Below are positions 1-12,235 of a stretch of DNA of 64,000 bases, piece by piece. The DNA is taken from the NCBI RefSeq assembly GCF_904849725.1, contig NC_058518.1, positions 510,495,225-510,559,224 of the forward strand, in the 5' to 3' direction. Below the pieces are notes generated by a model. The model did not search any database, had not been told where the DNA came from, and saw only the letters and a list, made by a program, of their open reading frames with translations. How positions within the stretch are numbered: position 1 is the stretch's first letter; every line of letters begins with the position of its first letter. The DNA is from Hordeum vulgare subsp. vulgare. Taxonomy: Eukaryota > Streptophyta > Magnoliopsida > Poales > Poaceae. The position numbers and the translations under genes are program-made.

Positions 1-3000
1 CATCACTTGATACCTCATCATTGTTTCCAACTTGGCTTGGTAAATCCTTCTCAAGTTGCATTGCCGGATCTCCTCCATCAGACTGACTTGCACCATCATC
101 ATGGCTATCATCGTCATCATCGATTTCCAGCTCCTCATTCTCTTCATCATCATCCTCACTATCATTGTAGTCGTCCTCTTCTTCCTCTACCCTCTTCCTT
201 TTCTTGCCATTGTCCATCCTTCCAAGATGAGATACTTTCTTACTTGAGTTAAGCAAACGTATTTGCTCAAACACGACACTCGCAGCATCAACTCCATCCA
301 AGATTACGTGCTCATCATTCTCATTCAGCCATTCCATCATAGGATTTGTTGCATCAAACATGGTTGTATCCATCATCATTGCACATGCATCAACTTCCTT
401 CTGCATATGATTCTCTCTCACTGGGTCTTGATCTTCTTCAACACGTATCTTCAAGGTGTGAAAACAAAATTAGTCACTGACAATGATGTGCCTAGTAAAC
501 AACAGCGTATGGGTGAATCATGGCACAAGGCAAACCCATTTCATACCTTCAAGTTGTAGCGCACAGATACAAGCTTATGCAGCTTGCCATATAGAAGACG
601 GTTTCTTTGCTTCGTATGGACCAACGCAAAAGCACTCCAATTTCTCTCACAACCACTTGACGAAACACACTGTGATACGATCCTCAAGGCACACTTCTGC
701 AGATTAGGAACTTCCCCTCCAAATTGGAACCACCACTCAGCTGCAAGTCAAAACAGAATTAACATAGTCAGATGAACGGAGTTGCAAAACTGAAGTAATG
801 GAAAATATTACAAGTGCAGTATTGTAACTTACTTGGTGACATTTTCTCTGCAGAAGAACGTGCTAACCTTTGGCCAAACCTTCCACGACATTCCCTATAA
901 GTGCTGACTTCATCAATGGCTAAAACAGCGGTCTCAGGGTCTGCTATCTTCTCAATGGCATCTGTTAGTGCAGAAGCATAGTCCGTAATGTTGCTCATGT
1001 TGATCTGATAATGTGTGTAAGGATCAAGGACAGCAGCTACATAGGAGAAGGAAGACCAAAATAAGTTAAACCCATGAAAAGAGAGCAGCATAATACAAAT
1101 TTAGTTAGTTTTGTAACTACCTGCAACCAATAGTGTGCCTTCTTGCATAGCATCGATCCTCTTGGACACCTTGCTCATGACTCTATGAAACATCTGTGAC
1201 CCACCACCAAGATGACTTTCCAACTTTTGTATGGCTGCCATCATACTCTTCTTGAATCCAGATAGAGTGCATCTCTTTTGTGTATCAGCATATCTAAGGG
1301 CTTTGTAGAGTGGCTCTAGCATAGCAAGAACCCACTCTAAAGCTGCCCACCACATACTACTAGATAGCAACTCTTCAGCAAACACATAATCAGCAGTATT
1401 GTTCCAAATACTTCCCTTCCAATCATCAGACACCATCCATTTCCTAAACTCATCTTTCTTACAATGAAAACTCTCCAGGAACATGAACACCGTTCCAAAC
1501 CGGGTCGCATTCGGTTTTATGAGTTCACCACCAATGTTCTTTTTCATGCTATCATGCAGGTTATTGTGATTATAGAAAAATCTACAGATCTGCTTAGCAC
1601 TTTTAACTATCACGTCAACCTCACGAAACTTAGCAACATCCTTAAGCATGAGGTTAATAGTGTGAGCAGCACATGGCTGCCAAACAATATGACTAAACTC
1701 TGGTTGTTCTACCAGAGTTTTACATGCTTTCTTGTAATTTGACCCATTATCAGTTACAATTTGAACAACATTCTCAGATCCTATCTCTTCCACAACAACC
1801 TTTTTGATCTCTCTATAGATAAAATCTGCCAATTAAATAGAAATAGCAGATTTTCAACTCTAAATGTACCATGATATCAAGTAAAAAACAGAATAAAGCA
1901 TAATATAAAGATATAGCGATGAATAAACAGAAATAGCTGATTTTCAACTCTAAATGCACCATGATATCAAGTAAAAAACAGAATAAAGCATAATATACAG
2001 ATATAGCAATGAATAAACATAAATAATTAGCATAATATACAGAAACATTAGAAAACTAACCTGCAGTCTGAGTTTGACCTGAAGCGTCGATAGATTTATG
2101 AAAGAACATCCGTGCATTGCAATACACCATGAAATTGATGAGACACATACCGGTAGGCCCTGTCCATGAGTCACACATCACAGTTACACCATAGTTCCTC
2201 CAATCTTGCTTGAAAATGTTCAGCCACTGTTCAACTTCTTCATAATTTTTGTCCAAATATATCCCATCAATCTGCTTAGCAGTTGGAACAGGAGCTGGTC
2301 CAAGGTTTTGAGTTATCTTGACTGCCGCTCGAAAATAGGGACAATTTGCTTTCAGCCCAGCAATGTCATTAGCATGAAAAAACTTTGCCCAAGCTTGCCC
2401 AAGAACATCTTCTAACTCAGGATTCAAAGCAGTGCTGATCTTTGGCTGCATTGATACTTTGTTACCCGATAATTCCTTGTCAAAGTATGCTGTGATGCTT
2501 TGCTTCCCAAGAGACACACGAACACCACTCCCACTCCCACGCCTCCTCTCAACTGCACGAGAGACATTCTTGTCTCTTAGGGACTCCCGAAGCACGGTCT
2601 GAATCTGTTCATCATCATCTTCAATATTTATCACCCCTTCTCCATGGTACAGCCCTTCCATGATATCCCGTTCCAAGCGAAGTCTACGATTTTTCTTTTC
2701 CCTCTTCTTCTGCCTTGCATCATCCCGGGAGTCCCTCATTGCAGCACGCACATTTCTTGGAACATTGGGGCACTCCCTCACTTCACCAGGTATACCTCCA
2801 AGGTGCTCCCTAAAGCGGGTTGCACCTCCTCCTCTACTGATTAGGGAGCAGTACCGACAATTAAATCCTCCACCAAACTTGGGGCCATGGTTCCAGATAT
2901 AATAGATGTCATTGCTTACAAGCCCTATATATAAAAAATTGAAACAACATGTTAGCAATGCATCATAGTATATAGCTACAACAGAATAAACAATATTTCT

Positions 3001-4499
3001 ACTCTAAATGCGTCATAATACGAAATAAAAATGAGTAAGCAATAAAAAACAATGAACAAGGACAGTAACAAGAATTATCACAATTTTTACAACAGAATAA
3101 ACAACATTTCATTTTTCTCTAAATGCATAACAACATCAAGTAAAAAGATAACAAGACATAGCAAACAGAATTGGCACAATTTTAACTATAAACAGAATTA
3201 GCACAATTTTTATTTAAATGTTTCAGAATATCAAGTAAAAGAGAATAAGGCATAAAACAAAATTAACCATGAGTATACAGATTTTTAAAAATCCTCTCTA
3301 AAAGCATCATAATATTCATAGAAAAACAACAGCAGAACAATTAATAGAATGTAGACCTTTCCAAGTTGTCTCCCTTCCATTGTCAGGGTTGCCATTACCC
3401 CTCCTTCTGGCTTCATCGCTGCTCACCCTATTAAGATACGGTGCACTTCCATCACCTACAGATTAAAGCATGACCTAAAGATCAACTTTATTTGCCATCA
3501 TTCAGAAATTTTAAATCACAAGGCGTGCTGCACCTCATCTGTCCACAGCTCAATGGCATCACGCCCTGCATATATGCTTAACCAAAGGAAATATCAGATA
3601 TGTATCTACATGCTTAACCAAATCTTAGTGCAAGGAAATATGCACATATGCTTAACCAAAGGAAATATGCAAGGGGGCTTTCGACTCAAATGTCGTCGTG
3701 CTAATCAACTAGTTTCTGCACAGAAGAATTTTCTTCTCTTAGCTTGCATCTTGCCTAAATGGGTAGTTAGCCATCTACCTTATTGTTTCAGCATTTTTTA
3801 TTTAATCAGTAGTTTTTTTTCTGCGAATTTCTATTTCCTAGTTGCTTACTCTAAGGCAAAGTTTCATGCTTCCTTCTTCTCTAAATCCTTTATATGTACA
3901 TACATGCTCATTCCGGTCGTATTTTCGTAAACAAAAACTCAAAAGCCAAAAAAGAAAGGGCCTTCAAAACAAGAGGCATATAATGGGGCATCTCGTATGC
4001 AATTGTTATTAAATACTTCTAGTAACTAAGGTGGCAAGACCTCTAGCACCCCTACCATTGTTTGGGAACAACTGCTCCTAAAATGCTAATTAAGCAACCA
4101 CCACGAAAAGTCTAGCCTTGTCAATGGGGATCACTGATATTTCACAGCCTTTCCATTTGACTTCTGAAAGCTTCCAAAAAAAAGGGCCACCAGCTCAATT
4201 TTCTAGCCAACCTTAATGTTTGCTAGTAGTTGGGTGGTGACAACTGTGTTATGGGAACAAGAAAAGGCCACCACCCAAAAGTTCTTCCTGGACACAATAT
4301 GGTTGATGTGCTCGATTCTCTTGACTACATGCTTAACCAAAGGAAATATGCAGATATGTATCTACAGGATTACACAGACAATACCTTGTCCAGCTTGCCA
4401 TATGTTGCTACACCAGTCGAGCCGGTCGACGCCGGAGCCTCCACCTGCAACCTGGTCGGCACGGCCACTCTCCATGGAGCGCTGGGAAGAGGGTAACAT
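1..4499 (-). CDS. hAT transposase-derived BED/DUF659 protein, 3' end beyond window
   Basis: I built a seven-exon model from GT-AG signals with matching phases: 4499-4385, 3455-3357, 2924-2061, 1825-1121, 1036-833, 740-547 and 448 to beyond position 1, about 876 codons so far without a stop. Exon 3 carries a BED-type zinc finger (CRYC, then REHL, then EC) followed by a basic KKREKKNRR stretch. Exons 3-5 are DUF659-like and hold DSWTG and VTDNGSN, the expected positions of two hAT catalytic Asp. Exon 6 is the hAT C-terminal dimerisation domain (AEWWFQFGG, then CERNWSAF with the putative catalytic Glu). Exon 7 has a KKRKR nuclear-localisation-like motif and a long Asp/Glu tract. The first ATG after the TATA box is 4499; an in-frame ATG lies at 4475. 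It is probably nuclear and DNA-binding. Whether it is a mobile transposase or a domesticated gene cannot be told; no terminal inverted repeats were found. Confidence 0.82.
3574..4366. repeat. Dispersed short repeat in intron 1 of the hAT-derived gene
   Basis: A motif of about 37 bases beginning ATGCTTAACCAAAGGAAATA and ending in TGTATCTACA occurs at 3574-3610 and 4329-4366. Two partial copies occur at 3611-3670. The second full copy lies 20 bases inside the intron from the exon 1 donor. The sequence between the copies (3671-4328) holds no gene I recognise. Confidence 0.6.
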
Positions 4500-4715
4500 G
4501 CAGATGGGAAGAGGCGGCGCTGCACCTGCACGGCTGCACCACGCCTCCGCCTTGCTCGCTCCACTCCTGTTGCACACTGGTGGATGGGAAGAGGCGGGGC
4601 TGCACCTGCACCGCGCCTCCGCCTCGCTCGTTGCACGGGAGTTGCCTGCAGCCGCCGTTCAGTGGGATGGAGAAGGGGAAACTAAAATTTAGGGTTAGGA
4701 GCAGATGAATTTGTG

Positions 4716-4725
4716 CTTTTATATC
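4716..4725 (-). promoter_or_regulatory. TATA box of the hAT-derived gene
   Basis: The minus strand reads GATATAAAAG here. It is followed about 30 bases downstream by an AACCCTAAA-type leader and a GC-rich stretch without ATG until 4499, as expected for a plant core promoter and 5' UTR. The transcription start near 4690 is inferred. Confidence 0.55.
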
Positions 4726-4889
4726 AATGGGAGGTATCTGTGGGCTGTACTTCACCACGGGCCGGGCTGTGTATTCAAAAATGGCCGAATTTTTTGGGCC
4801 GGAACGCACACATACCGGGCCAGAACGAAATGGACGAAATTCGTTGAGAAACCGTTTTTTTCGGACGAAATCCAAAATTCTGATCAAAC

Positions 4890-7800
4890 CTCCTCATAGT
4901 GAGTGGTTTTGTGAATCCATCAGCAAGTTGATCTCCTGTAGGAATGAACCGAATCTCGAAAAGCTTTCTAGCTACTCTTTCTCTGACAAAATGAAAATCA
5001 AGTTCAATATGTTTCATGCGTGCATGAAAGACAGGATTGGCTGACAGATAAGTTGCACCAATATTATCACACCATAGTCTGATAGCTTTTGGAGCTTTAA
5101 TTCCAAGCTCATAGAGTGGTGTTTGTATCCACATTACTTCAGCTGTGGCATTTTCCAAAGCTTTGTATTCAGCCTCAGTGCTTGACCTGAAGACTGTAGC
5201 CTGCTTTCTTGCACTCCATGACACAAGATTGGTTCCTAGAAACACAACAAATCCACCAGTAGAACTTCTATCATCAACACATCCTTCCCAGTCTGCATGA
5301 GAGTAGGCAGTAACAAGCATAGAAGAGGACTTGGTAATCTGAAGTCCAAGCCCCTCCGAAAACTTAAGATACCTCAAAATTCTCTTGACTGCAGTCCAAT
5401 GAGTAGTGCTAGGGGCATGAAGATACTGACATACCTTGTTTACAGCATAAGAAATGTTAGGACGTGTAAGTGTTAAGTATTGTAAAGCACCCACAACACT
5501 CCTGTAATTTGATGCATCCTCTGATCCAAGTGCCTCTCCACTTTCAACTAAAAGTTTTTCTGAGGTTGAGATAGGTGTACTCACGGGTTTACAATTTTCC
5601 AATCCTACCCTCGTGAGTATGTCAGCTGTGTACTTTCCTTGTGTGAGAAGTATACCATCTCTTATCTGTTTGACTTCCATGCCAAGGAAGTAATGAATAT
5701 ATTCCAAGTCCTTGAGAGCAAACCTTGAGATCTTTAAGAAGACAAGTAGTAGCACTTGAACTTGAACTAGCAACAATGATATCATCAACATAAATAAGCA
5801 CAAAGACAATGACATTTTCTTTATTGTAAAAGAATAATGAGGCGTCTGCCTTGGATGATCTAAATCCAAGTTGTTGTAACTGCATACTCAATCTAGAATA
5901 CCAAGCTCTTGGGGCCTGTTTCAAACCATATAAAGCTTTATCCAACTTACAGACATAATGTGGTGCGCCTTGATCCTCATAACCTGGTGGCTGTAGCATG
6001 AACACCTCTTCCTCAAGAACACCATGAAGAAACCCGTTCTGAACATCTAGCTATCTTAGGCTCCAATCTCTAGAAATAACAATAGACAAGACAAGTCGAA
6101 TAGTAGATGATTTAACAACTGGACTGAAGGTATCCTCATAATCAATGCCAAACCTCTGTTTCAAACCTTTAGCGACTAATCTAGCCTTGTATCTGTCTAT
6201 ACTTCCACCATACTTTCTTTTTATCTTGTACACCCATTTACAGTCAATGACATTCCTACCACTTTTTGGTGGTACTAGGTGCCAAGTTTTATTTTTCATA
6301 AGTGCATCATACTCATTGTCCTTGGATTCTTTCCAATCTTTGTGAGCCAGAGCATCACACAAATTAACTGGTTCACCAGCAGTAGTGAGAAAAGCACGTT
6401 TTGTTTTGTCATACCTTATTGTACCATCTGTATATTCCTTCTTCTTGACAATACATGACCAAGACCTTGTATGTCGGCGAGAAGCAATGGGAGATACATG
6501 AGCTGGGCATTGAGGAAAAATTTGTGCAACATTTTCTATAGCAGGGGAAGGTGCCGCAGAAGGTCCAGGCCCGGAAGGCGCCGCAGAAGATCTAGGCCCC
6601 TGATCCGCGTGGTCAAGGCTCACCTCGGGATCGCCCTTCGGATCCGTGCGAGTGGATGCGCGCGTCGGGACAGCCGGGTTGGGCCCAGCCGTTGCCGCCT
6701 GGTTGGCCACCCCTCGGCCCGTGGACTCGTGACGAGAGGAGAGTCGCCCCCGCACGCGCCTGGACTGGTGGGGTCTGTGTTGTCGGCCACTGGGTCGCAA
6801 GCTGCCCGCCGAGGGGAAGAGTCCCCCTGGGATCACACGCAAGATCGCCTGCTGGCGGGATCCTCCTCGGGGCGAGCACCGACTGTGTTGGCTGCATCTA
6901 CACACATGAATTCATGGGACAAATCTGCACATGAATTAGTAGAAATACAATTTTGCATGGATTTATTCACATGATCAGCTTTAGACAATTCACCCCGTGA
7001 TCAGAAATTATGTCATAGTGTGGGAGAAGTTCTATTTCAGCACGTAGAAGAACTCCTGCATTGGAATGAAGTTTGGCAAACTGAAAGAGAATTTCATCAA
7101 AAACAACATCTCGAGAAATATAGATACATCGAGTTGCAATTTCTAGGCACTTGTATCCCTTATGGAGATTGCTATAGCCAAGAAAGACACATTGAGTGGA
7201 CCGGAACTCAAGCTTATGATGGTTGTATGGACGTAAATTGGGGTAGCATACACACTCAAAGATTTTGAGAGAGTTGTAGTCAGGTTTTTGATGGTATAGA
7301 CGTTCCAACGGAGTGGAGTTGCCAATGACTTTACTGGGAAGTCAATTAATGAGATATGTTGCTGTAATGAATGCTTCATCTCGATATTTGAGAGGAATTG
7401 ATGCATGAGCAAGTATTGAGAGGCCAACTTCAACAATGTGACGATGTTTTTGTTCGACAGAGCCGTTTTGTTGGTGAGCATGTGGGCAAGAAACATGATG
7501 TTGAATGCCTATGCTACGAAAGAAAGAGTTGAATTTTTCATACCCCCCTCCCCAGTCACTTTGTACCGTTAGGATTTTCGTGTTAAAGTGCCTTTCAATA
7601 AGTCTATGAAACTCTTGGAAGATGGAAAAAACTTGAGACTTATATTTGAGCAAATAAATCCAAGTGAACTTGCTATAGTCATCAATGAAACTAATATAAT
7701 ATTTTTTTCTTCCAAAAGAATCTCAGGCATGACCCCATACATCACTGAAAATAAGCTCTAAAGGAGCACGAGACACACTATTTGACTTGGGATAAGGAAG

Positions 7801-9506
7801 TTGATGACTTCTGGCACATTGACAAGACTCACAAACTGACTCACTAATTTGACTATGTGACAATGGAAGTTTGTCTTTATTGACTACTCCCTCCGTCCGA
7901 AAATACTTGTCACACAAATGGATGTATCTAGAACTAAAATACATCTAGATACATCCATTCATATGACAAGTATTTTTGGACGGAGGGAGTACTTGTTTAA
8001 CTATGATAGATGACGGATGTCCTAATCTTTGATGCCACCTTGTCAATGACGGCTTGATGGAGGAGTAGACTTGACGACGCTTGCTACCAAGTGCTCTGGA
8101 TGTGATGGGGGTAGATACCTCCAATGCATCTACGGTGATGAAGGAGTTCCCTCGTTACCCGAACCTTCATAAAAAAATAACGAGGGTGAGTTTCAAAGAA
8201 GACATTATTATCAGTGGCTAGACGAGACATAGATGCAAGGTTCTTATCGGCTTGTGGAACATGAAGGACATCTCTAAGGACTAGATCACGTGAGAGTAGG
8301 AGAATTGATGGAAGCTTGACCAATGTGACAAATATCCATACCTCCACCGCTTGCGGTGTGAATTTGGTCGTTGCCGAGGTATCTTTCACGAACAACACGT
8401 TGCTGTAGTTCGCTTGTGACATGGTCTATTGCACCCGAGTCGACGTACCAGACGCTATCTCATCCTTCTTCACGAACAGCTGCGGCAGCGTGACGAGCGT
8501 CAAGGACGTAATCTTTATCATAGCGGTGCTAGCAGTCCATGACCTCATGGCCTGGCTTCTTGCATAGCTGGCAGCGAGGACGTCGAGACGAAGGAGTGCG
8601 ACTGTTGTTGTTGTTGTTGTTGTTGAAGCCACCACTTCCCGTGTTGCCACCGTAGCCGCCACCACCAGGGCGACCGCCCTCGCCCTGGTTGTTGCCACGG
8701 CCGCGACCGCCGCTGTTGGTGTTGCGGTTCTGCCCCTAGTGACCGCGCCCACATCCGCGGCCACGGGAAGCAGAGTTAGCAGAGGACTGCCTCATGTTGG
8801 TGCCGTGGAGAAGGGTCAGGCGAGTGTCAAAGCTCAAGAGCTGGCTGTACAGCTCCTGAACCGAGACTGGCTCAACCCTAGCAGCCAAGGCGGACACAAC
8901 TAGATTTTACTCCAGATCTAGCCCAGCTAAGATTTTGGAGACGATCTCGGTGTCAGGAAGAGGAGCTACAGTGCAGCATGCGACTTCATCTGTAAGAGTC
9001 TTGATTTTGGCAAGATATTCAACCATGATCATGTTACCTTTTTGCAGGTTCGTGAGCTCGATGCCGGTGTTGATGACCTGGGCTTGGCTTTGAGCAGCGA
9101 ACATGGTGTGGATGGCGCTCCACACCTCTGCCGGCGTTTGGAGTTTAGCGACTTGTGCAAGGATATCGCGGGAAAGAGATCCCGTCAGATACCCTTGGAG
9201 CTATCGATGTTGTGCATACTAGAGGGATCGGGCAAAGTTGACGATATGTTCTCCTTTTTTGTCCTTGGTGATGGTGAGGGTGGCCGGCGGTACCGGACTC
9301 TTCCCTTCAAGGTGGCGCTCCATCTGTGCACCTCTGATCTGAGGAAGCACAACGGCCTTTCATAGGAGGAAGTTTCCCCTCGCCAGCTTCTCCTGAGGTG
9401 GCGGTCCGAGAGAGGCATCATTTCTGTTGGATGATGGTGAAAAGGTGGAGGATTCGGAGGTGGTTAGGGAGCTCATGGGGGAAGATAGGGCCGCGGAAGA
9501 AGACAT
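4890..9506 (-). pseudogene. Broken copia gag-pol
   Basis: The first gag ATG is at 9506. The reading frame is broken near 9360, and further gag pieces lie at 9185-9421 and 8907-9125. A glycine- and arginine-rich nucleocapsid part with a Gln run (TTG repeat near 8603) follows. Integrase pieces lie at 7723-7944, 7342-7653 and 6967-7308. Reverse transcriptase runs from 6500 to 5620 with YVDD visible near 5780, but a stop at 6051 and a frame change near 5700 cut it. RNase H follows down to about 4900. At least seven frame pieces are needed, so no functional polyprotein can be made. Confidence 0.85.
7887..7989. mobile_element. Stowaway MITE in the copia remnant
   Basis: The 103-bp element has the termini CTCCCTCCGTCCG and CGGACGGAGGGAG and is flanked by TA on both sides (7885-7886 and 7990-7991). 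It folds into a near-complete hairpin. It interrupts the copia GAG-pre-integrase region and is therefore younger than that insertion. Confidence 0.9.
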
Positions 9507-9573
9507 GATCTCGTCCGCGGGGGAGGTAGCTAGATGCGATCTTCGATCTATGAGGAAGATGCTCTGATTACCA

Positions 9574-9759
9574 TGTGAATTAGGTTGGAAGGGTTGAACC
9601 CTTTGCTCGGGCCACGTATGTATATATATTGGGTAAACCTTGGAGTACAAGAAAGAGATCGATGATCTCAGGAGTTCAGTTACAGAGGGAGAGGAAGAAG
9701 AGATAGAATAGGTTACAAGTCTAAACAAATATCCTCTATCCTATACATATTCTAACAGG
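9574..9759 (-). repeat. 186-bp LTR of the decayed copia element
   Basis: On the minus strand it begins TGTTAGAATATG and ends AATTCACA, directly followed by a primer-binding site complementary to initiator Met tRNA. It contains a TATATATATA stretch near 9620. It is short for a copia LTR but has the canonical TG...CA ends. Confidence 0.75.
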
Positions 9760-10299
9760 GTCGACTTCAATTCATGGGTATTGAGTTAAATACCCACTAA
9801 TTTTGTCAAAGAATCATGTATATATGGTACATACCAGCCCACCTCCAAATTCTCTCATTCCACACTCGTTTATGGCTCACATCACGGTTGCCCAATTTGA
9901 AGGAAACCGTGATAGGCATTTTCTATTCGGTGCCTTTAACACTCGTTAACATGCATTGACAATGTTCTTACCTGGGCCGGCCCATCTAAGCATGTAATGG
10001 GAGATACCTCTTTCCGGTTTTGGTAGCTTCCCAGCTGTTTTCTTTTTCTTTTTTCTTATCAATTTTGTTTTTTCTTGGAATGGTCTTGTTTGATTTTTTT
10101 ATTTTTCTATTTATTACGCATTATTTTACTTTTTCTTTATTTTTTTATTTTATTTTTTCAAAGGCACGATGTTTTTAAAATCTCAATGAATTTTTTTGAA
10201 GCGAAAATTTCAATGAACTTTAGAAAAATGATGAACGTTTTTTCAAGTTCATGATTTATTTTCAAAATAAATGTACAATTTTCTTTTTGTAAAAACTGA
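9760..10299. other. Intergenic, no gene recognised
   Basis: The first 250 bases are of mixed composition. The rest is T-rich low-complexity sequence with recurring ATGAAC-like words. No open frame of note and no family were recognised. Confidence 0.6.
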
Positions 10300-10301
10300 T
10301 A

Positions 10302-10404
10302 ATCCCTTCGTCCGGAATTACTTGTCATCAAAATGAAAAGAAATGAATGTATCTAGAATTAAAATCTGTCCATTTCTATGACAACTAATTCGGGACGGAG
10401 GGAG
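10302..10404. mobile_element. Stowaway-like MITE
   Basis: The 103-bp inverted-repeat element has ends ATCCCTTCGTCCGG and CGGGACGGAGGGAG, flanked by TA at 10300-10301 and 10405-10406. It lies about 450 bp upstream of the cysteine-rich peptide gene, so it may sit in that promoter region. Confidence 0.85.
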
Positions 10405-10762
10405 TATTTTCTTTTCAAAATGGTTGAACCTTTTTCATAATTTGATGATTTGTTTTTAAAAGAATGTGAACTCTTTTCTTTTCAAAATTGATGAACTTGC
10501 GCTGAGATATGTACGCATGCTCTGGCTTCTAGTCACCACCATCCATCAGAAGACCACAGGCAGAGCTGTTCGGCTTGACGGCGCCTCCCGAAAAGACCCC
10601 AATTCCGATCGCATTAAGGCTGGCCCATATAATTCACATCTCTTATTCAAAATCAAAATCAAAATCTTGTCCTAATTAATACCATTGCTAATTTAGTACT
10701 CGGTGTTTACTGCACGGGATCGGGATGAGTTATAGCACCGGATCTCTCTTCTCTAAATCTCT

Positions 10763-10771
10763 CTATATATA
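10763..10771 (+). promoter_or_regulatory. TATA box of the cysteine-rich peptide gene
   Basis: CTATATATAC lies about 85 bp upstream of the ATG at 10853, behind a CTCT-rich stretch. It is the only clear TATA motif in the right place. Confidence 0.5.
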
Positions 10772-10852
10772 CGAGTAATGTGTTGATTGCTAACAAAATA
10801 TTCTAGAACAAATAAATATTGCTTAATTAGCAAGTGCTGTATCGGCCGGGGT

Positions 10853-11273
10853 ATGGACAAGCACACGATTCACATCCTGGCACTAGCAGCCCTATTCTCT
10901 CTGTATCTCGTATGCTCTGCTACTGTTGCTCACTGTAAGCACACCATTTGCTTATGCACTGTTAATTTTTTTCAGTTCTCCCGCACTAAGGACCTTTTTC
11001 ATTTGTTTATTGTCTAATCTGTTGTGCCTTTATTTATTCTTCACAAATTTTCTTTTCACATAACAAATGTTGGCTTGTTATCCCCTAGGCCGAATCATAG
11101 ATGCCACGGATAGCGAGAAGATCAATTTACCAAACGGGCTATGCGCCAGGAAGCGATGCAAGGGTGATAAAGAAGATTGCTTCTGTTGTTTGGCAGAAGC
11201 TGACAGCTGCTACTGGAGTATGAATGATTGCAAGGCAGCGTGTCAAAAACCTCCTCTTTTACCTGCTCCTTAA
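10853..11273 (+). CDS. Secreted cysteine-rich peptide, ESF1/MEG-like
   Basis: The model has two exons, 10853-10934 and 11089-11273, joined across a GT-AG intron in phase 1, giving 88 residues. Residues 1-26 form a signal peptide (basic start, then LALAALFSLYLVCSA). The mature part carries eight cysteines spaced C-x4-C-x6-C-x-C-C-x6-C-x6-C-x3-C, including the diagnostic CFCC. This pattern resembles maize MEG1 and Arabidopsis EMBRYO SURROUNDING FACTOR 1 peptides, which are secreted in the seed and act in endosperm transfer cells or embryo patterning. One more Cys sits at the exon junction. Both splice sites are canonical and the frame is intact. It could instead be another class of defensin-like peptide; the family call rests on cysteine spacing only. 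Confidence 0.72.
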
Positions 11274-11769
11274 TTTTCCAGCCTAGTCAAATTGGCTTAC
11301 ATATTTACTTGTCCCAAGAAATAATATTATCTAATATATGTGTGGAAATGCAGTTGTGCTAAGTTCTAGCTAGTAATAACACAAGCAACTAATAATACAA
11401 GCTCTTGAAAACGACAAGTTCTAGCTATTGTAAGATCAACTAATACTCTAGCAATTGCTAGATCAACTAATACTCAAGCAATTGTTGCTATTTGGTCCGG
11501 CTAAGTTCTAATACAAGCTACGTCATGTGAGGCCTAAACCACAAGTGCTTTTCCTCCATACATGTACGTGCAGCGAGCGAATATGAATCGTTCTAGTGCC
11601 CTGTGGAGAAAAGAGGCGATTGAGTCTATTGAAAACATGATCTCTATGTGGTTCTGATTCATCACTGAAAGACATCTCAAGTTGTATACAAATCCCTAAG
11701 AACAATCCCCACACTACTGATTTAAGAAAATCGGTTACTCTATGCATATTATTCGTAAAGGAACGCTTC
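11274..11769. other. 3' flank of the peptide gene
   Basis: It contains AATAAT-type polyadenylation motifs near 11325 and a short imprecise repeat of AGTTCTAGCTA / AACTAATAC words between 11360 and 11480. No gene is recognised. Confidence 0.5.
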
Positions 11770-12235
11770 ATTATTTAAAAAGTTTAAGCATTACGTCCGG
11801 CCTCTGCAGGACTAAGATGCACACAGCCAATAAAGTCCACTCAACAAGTCAAAAAGAAAAAAGAAGGTGAATACGAACAAATGTGAAGAATCTGTATAAT
11901 GCCTAAACCATAGGTGGCCCAATCCTAAGATCATGCTGCCACCCATATTGGATAAAAGTACCCTTCGTCAAAATCTCCAGTCGTGTACACACCTCCATAA
12001 ATAGGTCTTGATTCTCTACTCGTTGTAGAGAGGATCATAAACGAAACATCACAATACATCTGTAAATAACCTGCATAAGAAAAGTACGTTTATCGTTCAA
12101 AAACTTATTATTTCTATATAGCCACAACAACCAAATCACGGCAAACGCTCCCACCCTAAAAAGAATCCTAAACCTATGATCAATTTTATGTAACCAGTTG
12201 TCAAATATATTAGCAACACTATAAGAAGGATACAT
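11770..12235 (-). pseudogene. LINE ORF2 C-terminus and 3' UTR remnant
   Basis: The minus frame from 12235 encodes the C-terminal region typical of plant L1 LINE ORF2 (FDNWLHKID, IWLLWLYRN). One in-frame stop at the MFRL end interrupts it, and it then continues to a natural-looking stop at 11903. The following sequence has the LINE-type 3' tail words TGTGTGCATC and CTGCAGAGGCCGG, then AATAATGAAG near 11767. No N-terminal part of ORF2 remains. Confidence 0.7.

Larger units (their letters stand above)
4880..9759 (-). mobile_element. Decayed Ty1-copia element, left LTR missing
   Basis: Reading on the minus strand, the order is LTR (9759-9574), primer-binding site TGGTAATCAGAGC (9573-9561), gag, protease region, integrase, reverse transcriptase and RNase H, which is the copia gene order. 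The homology stops near 4880, just after the end of RNase H. No 3' LTR follows, so that end has been lost. A Stowaway MITE is inserted at 7887-7989. The element lies directly upstream of the hAT-derived gene promoter. Confidence 0.85.

Noticed and set aside
7..707. Plus-strand open frames over the left edge
   Set aside because: They are antisense shadows of exons 6 and 7 of the hAT-derived gene; the His-rich runs mirror its Asp/Glu tract.
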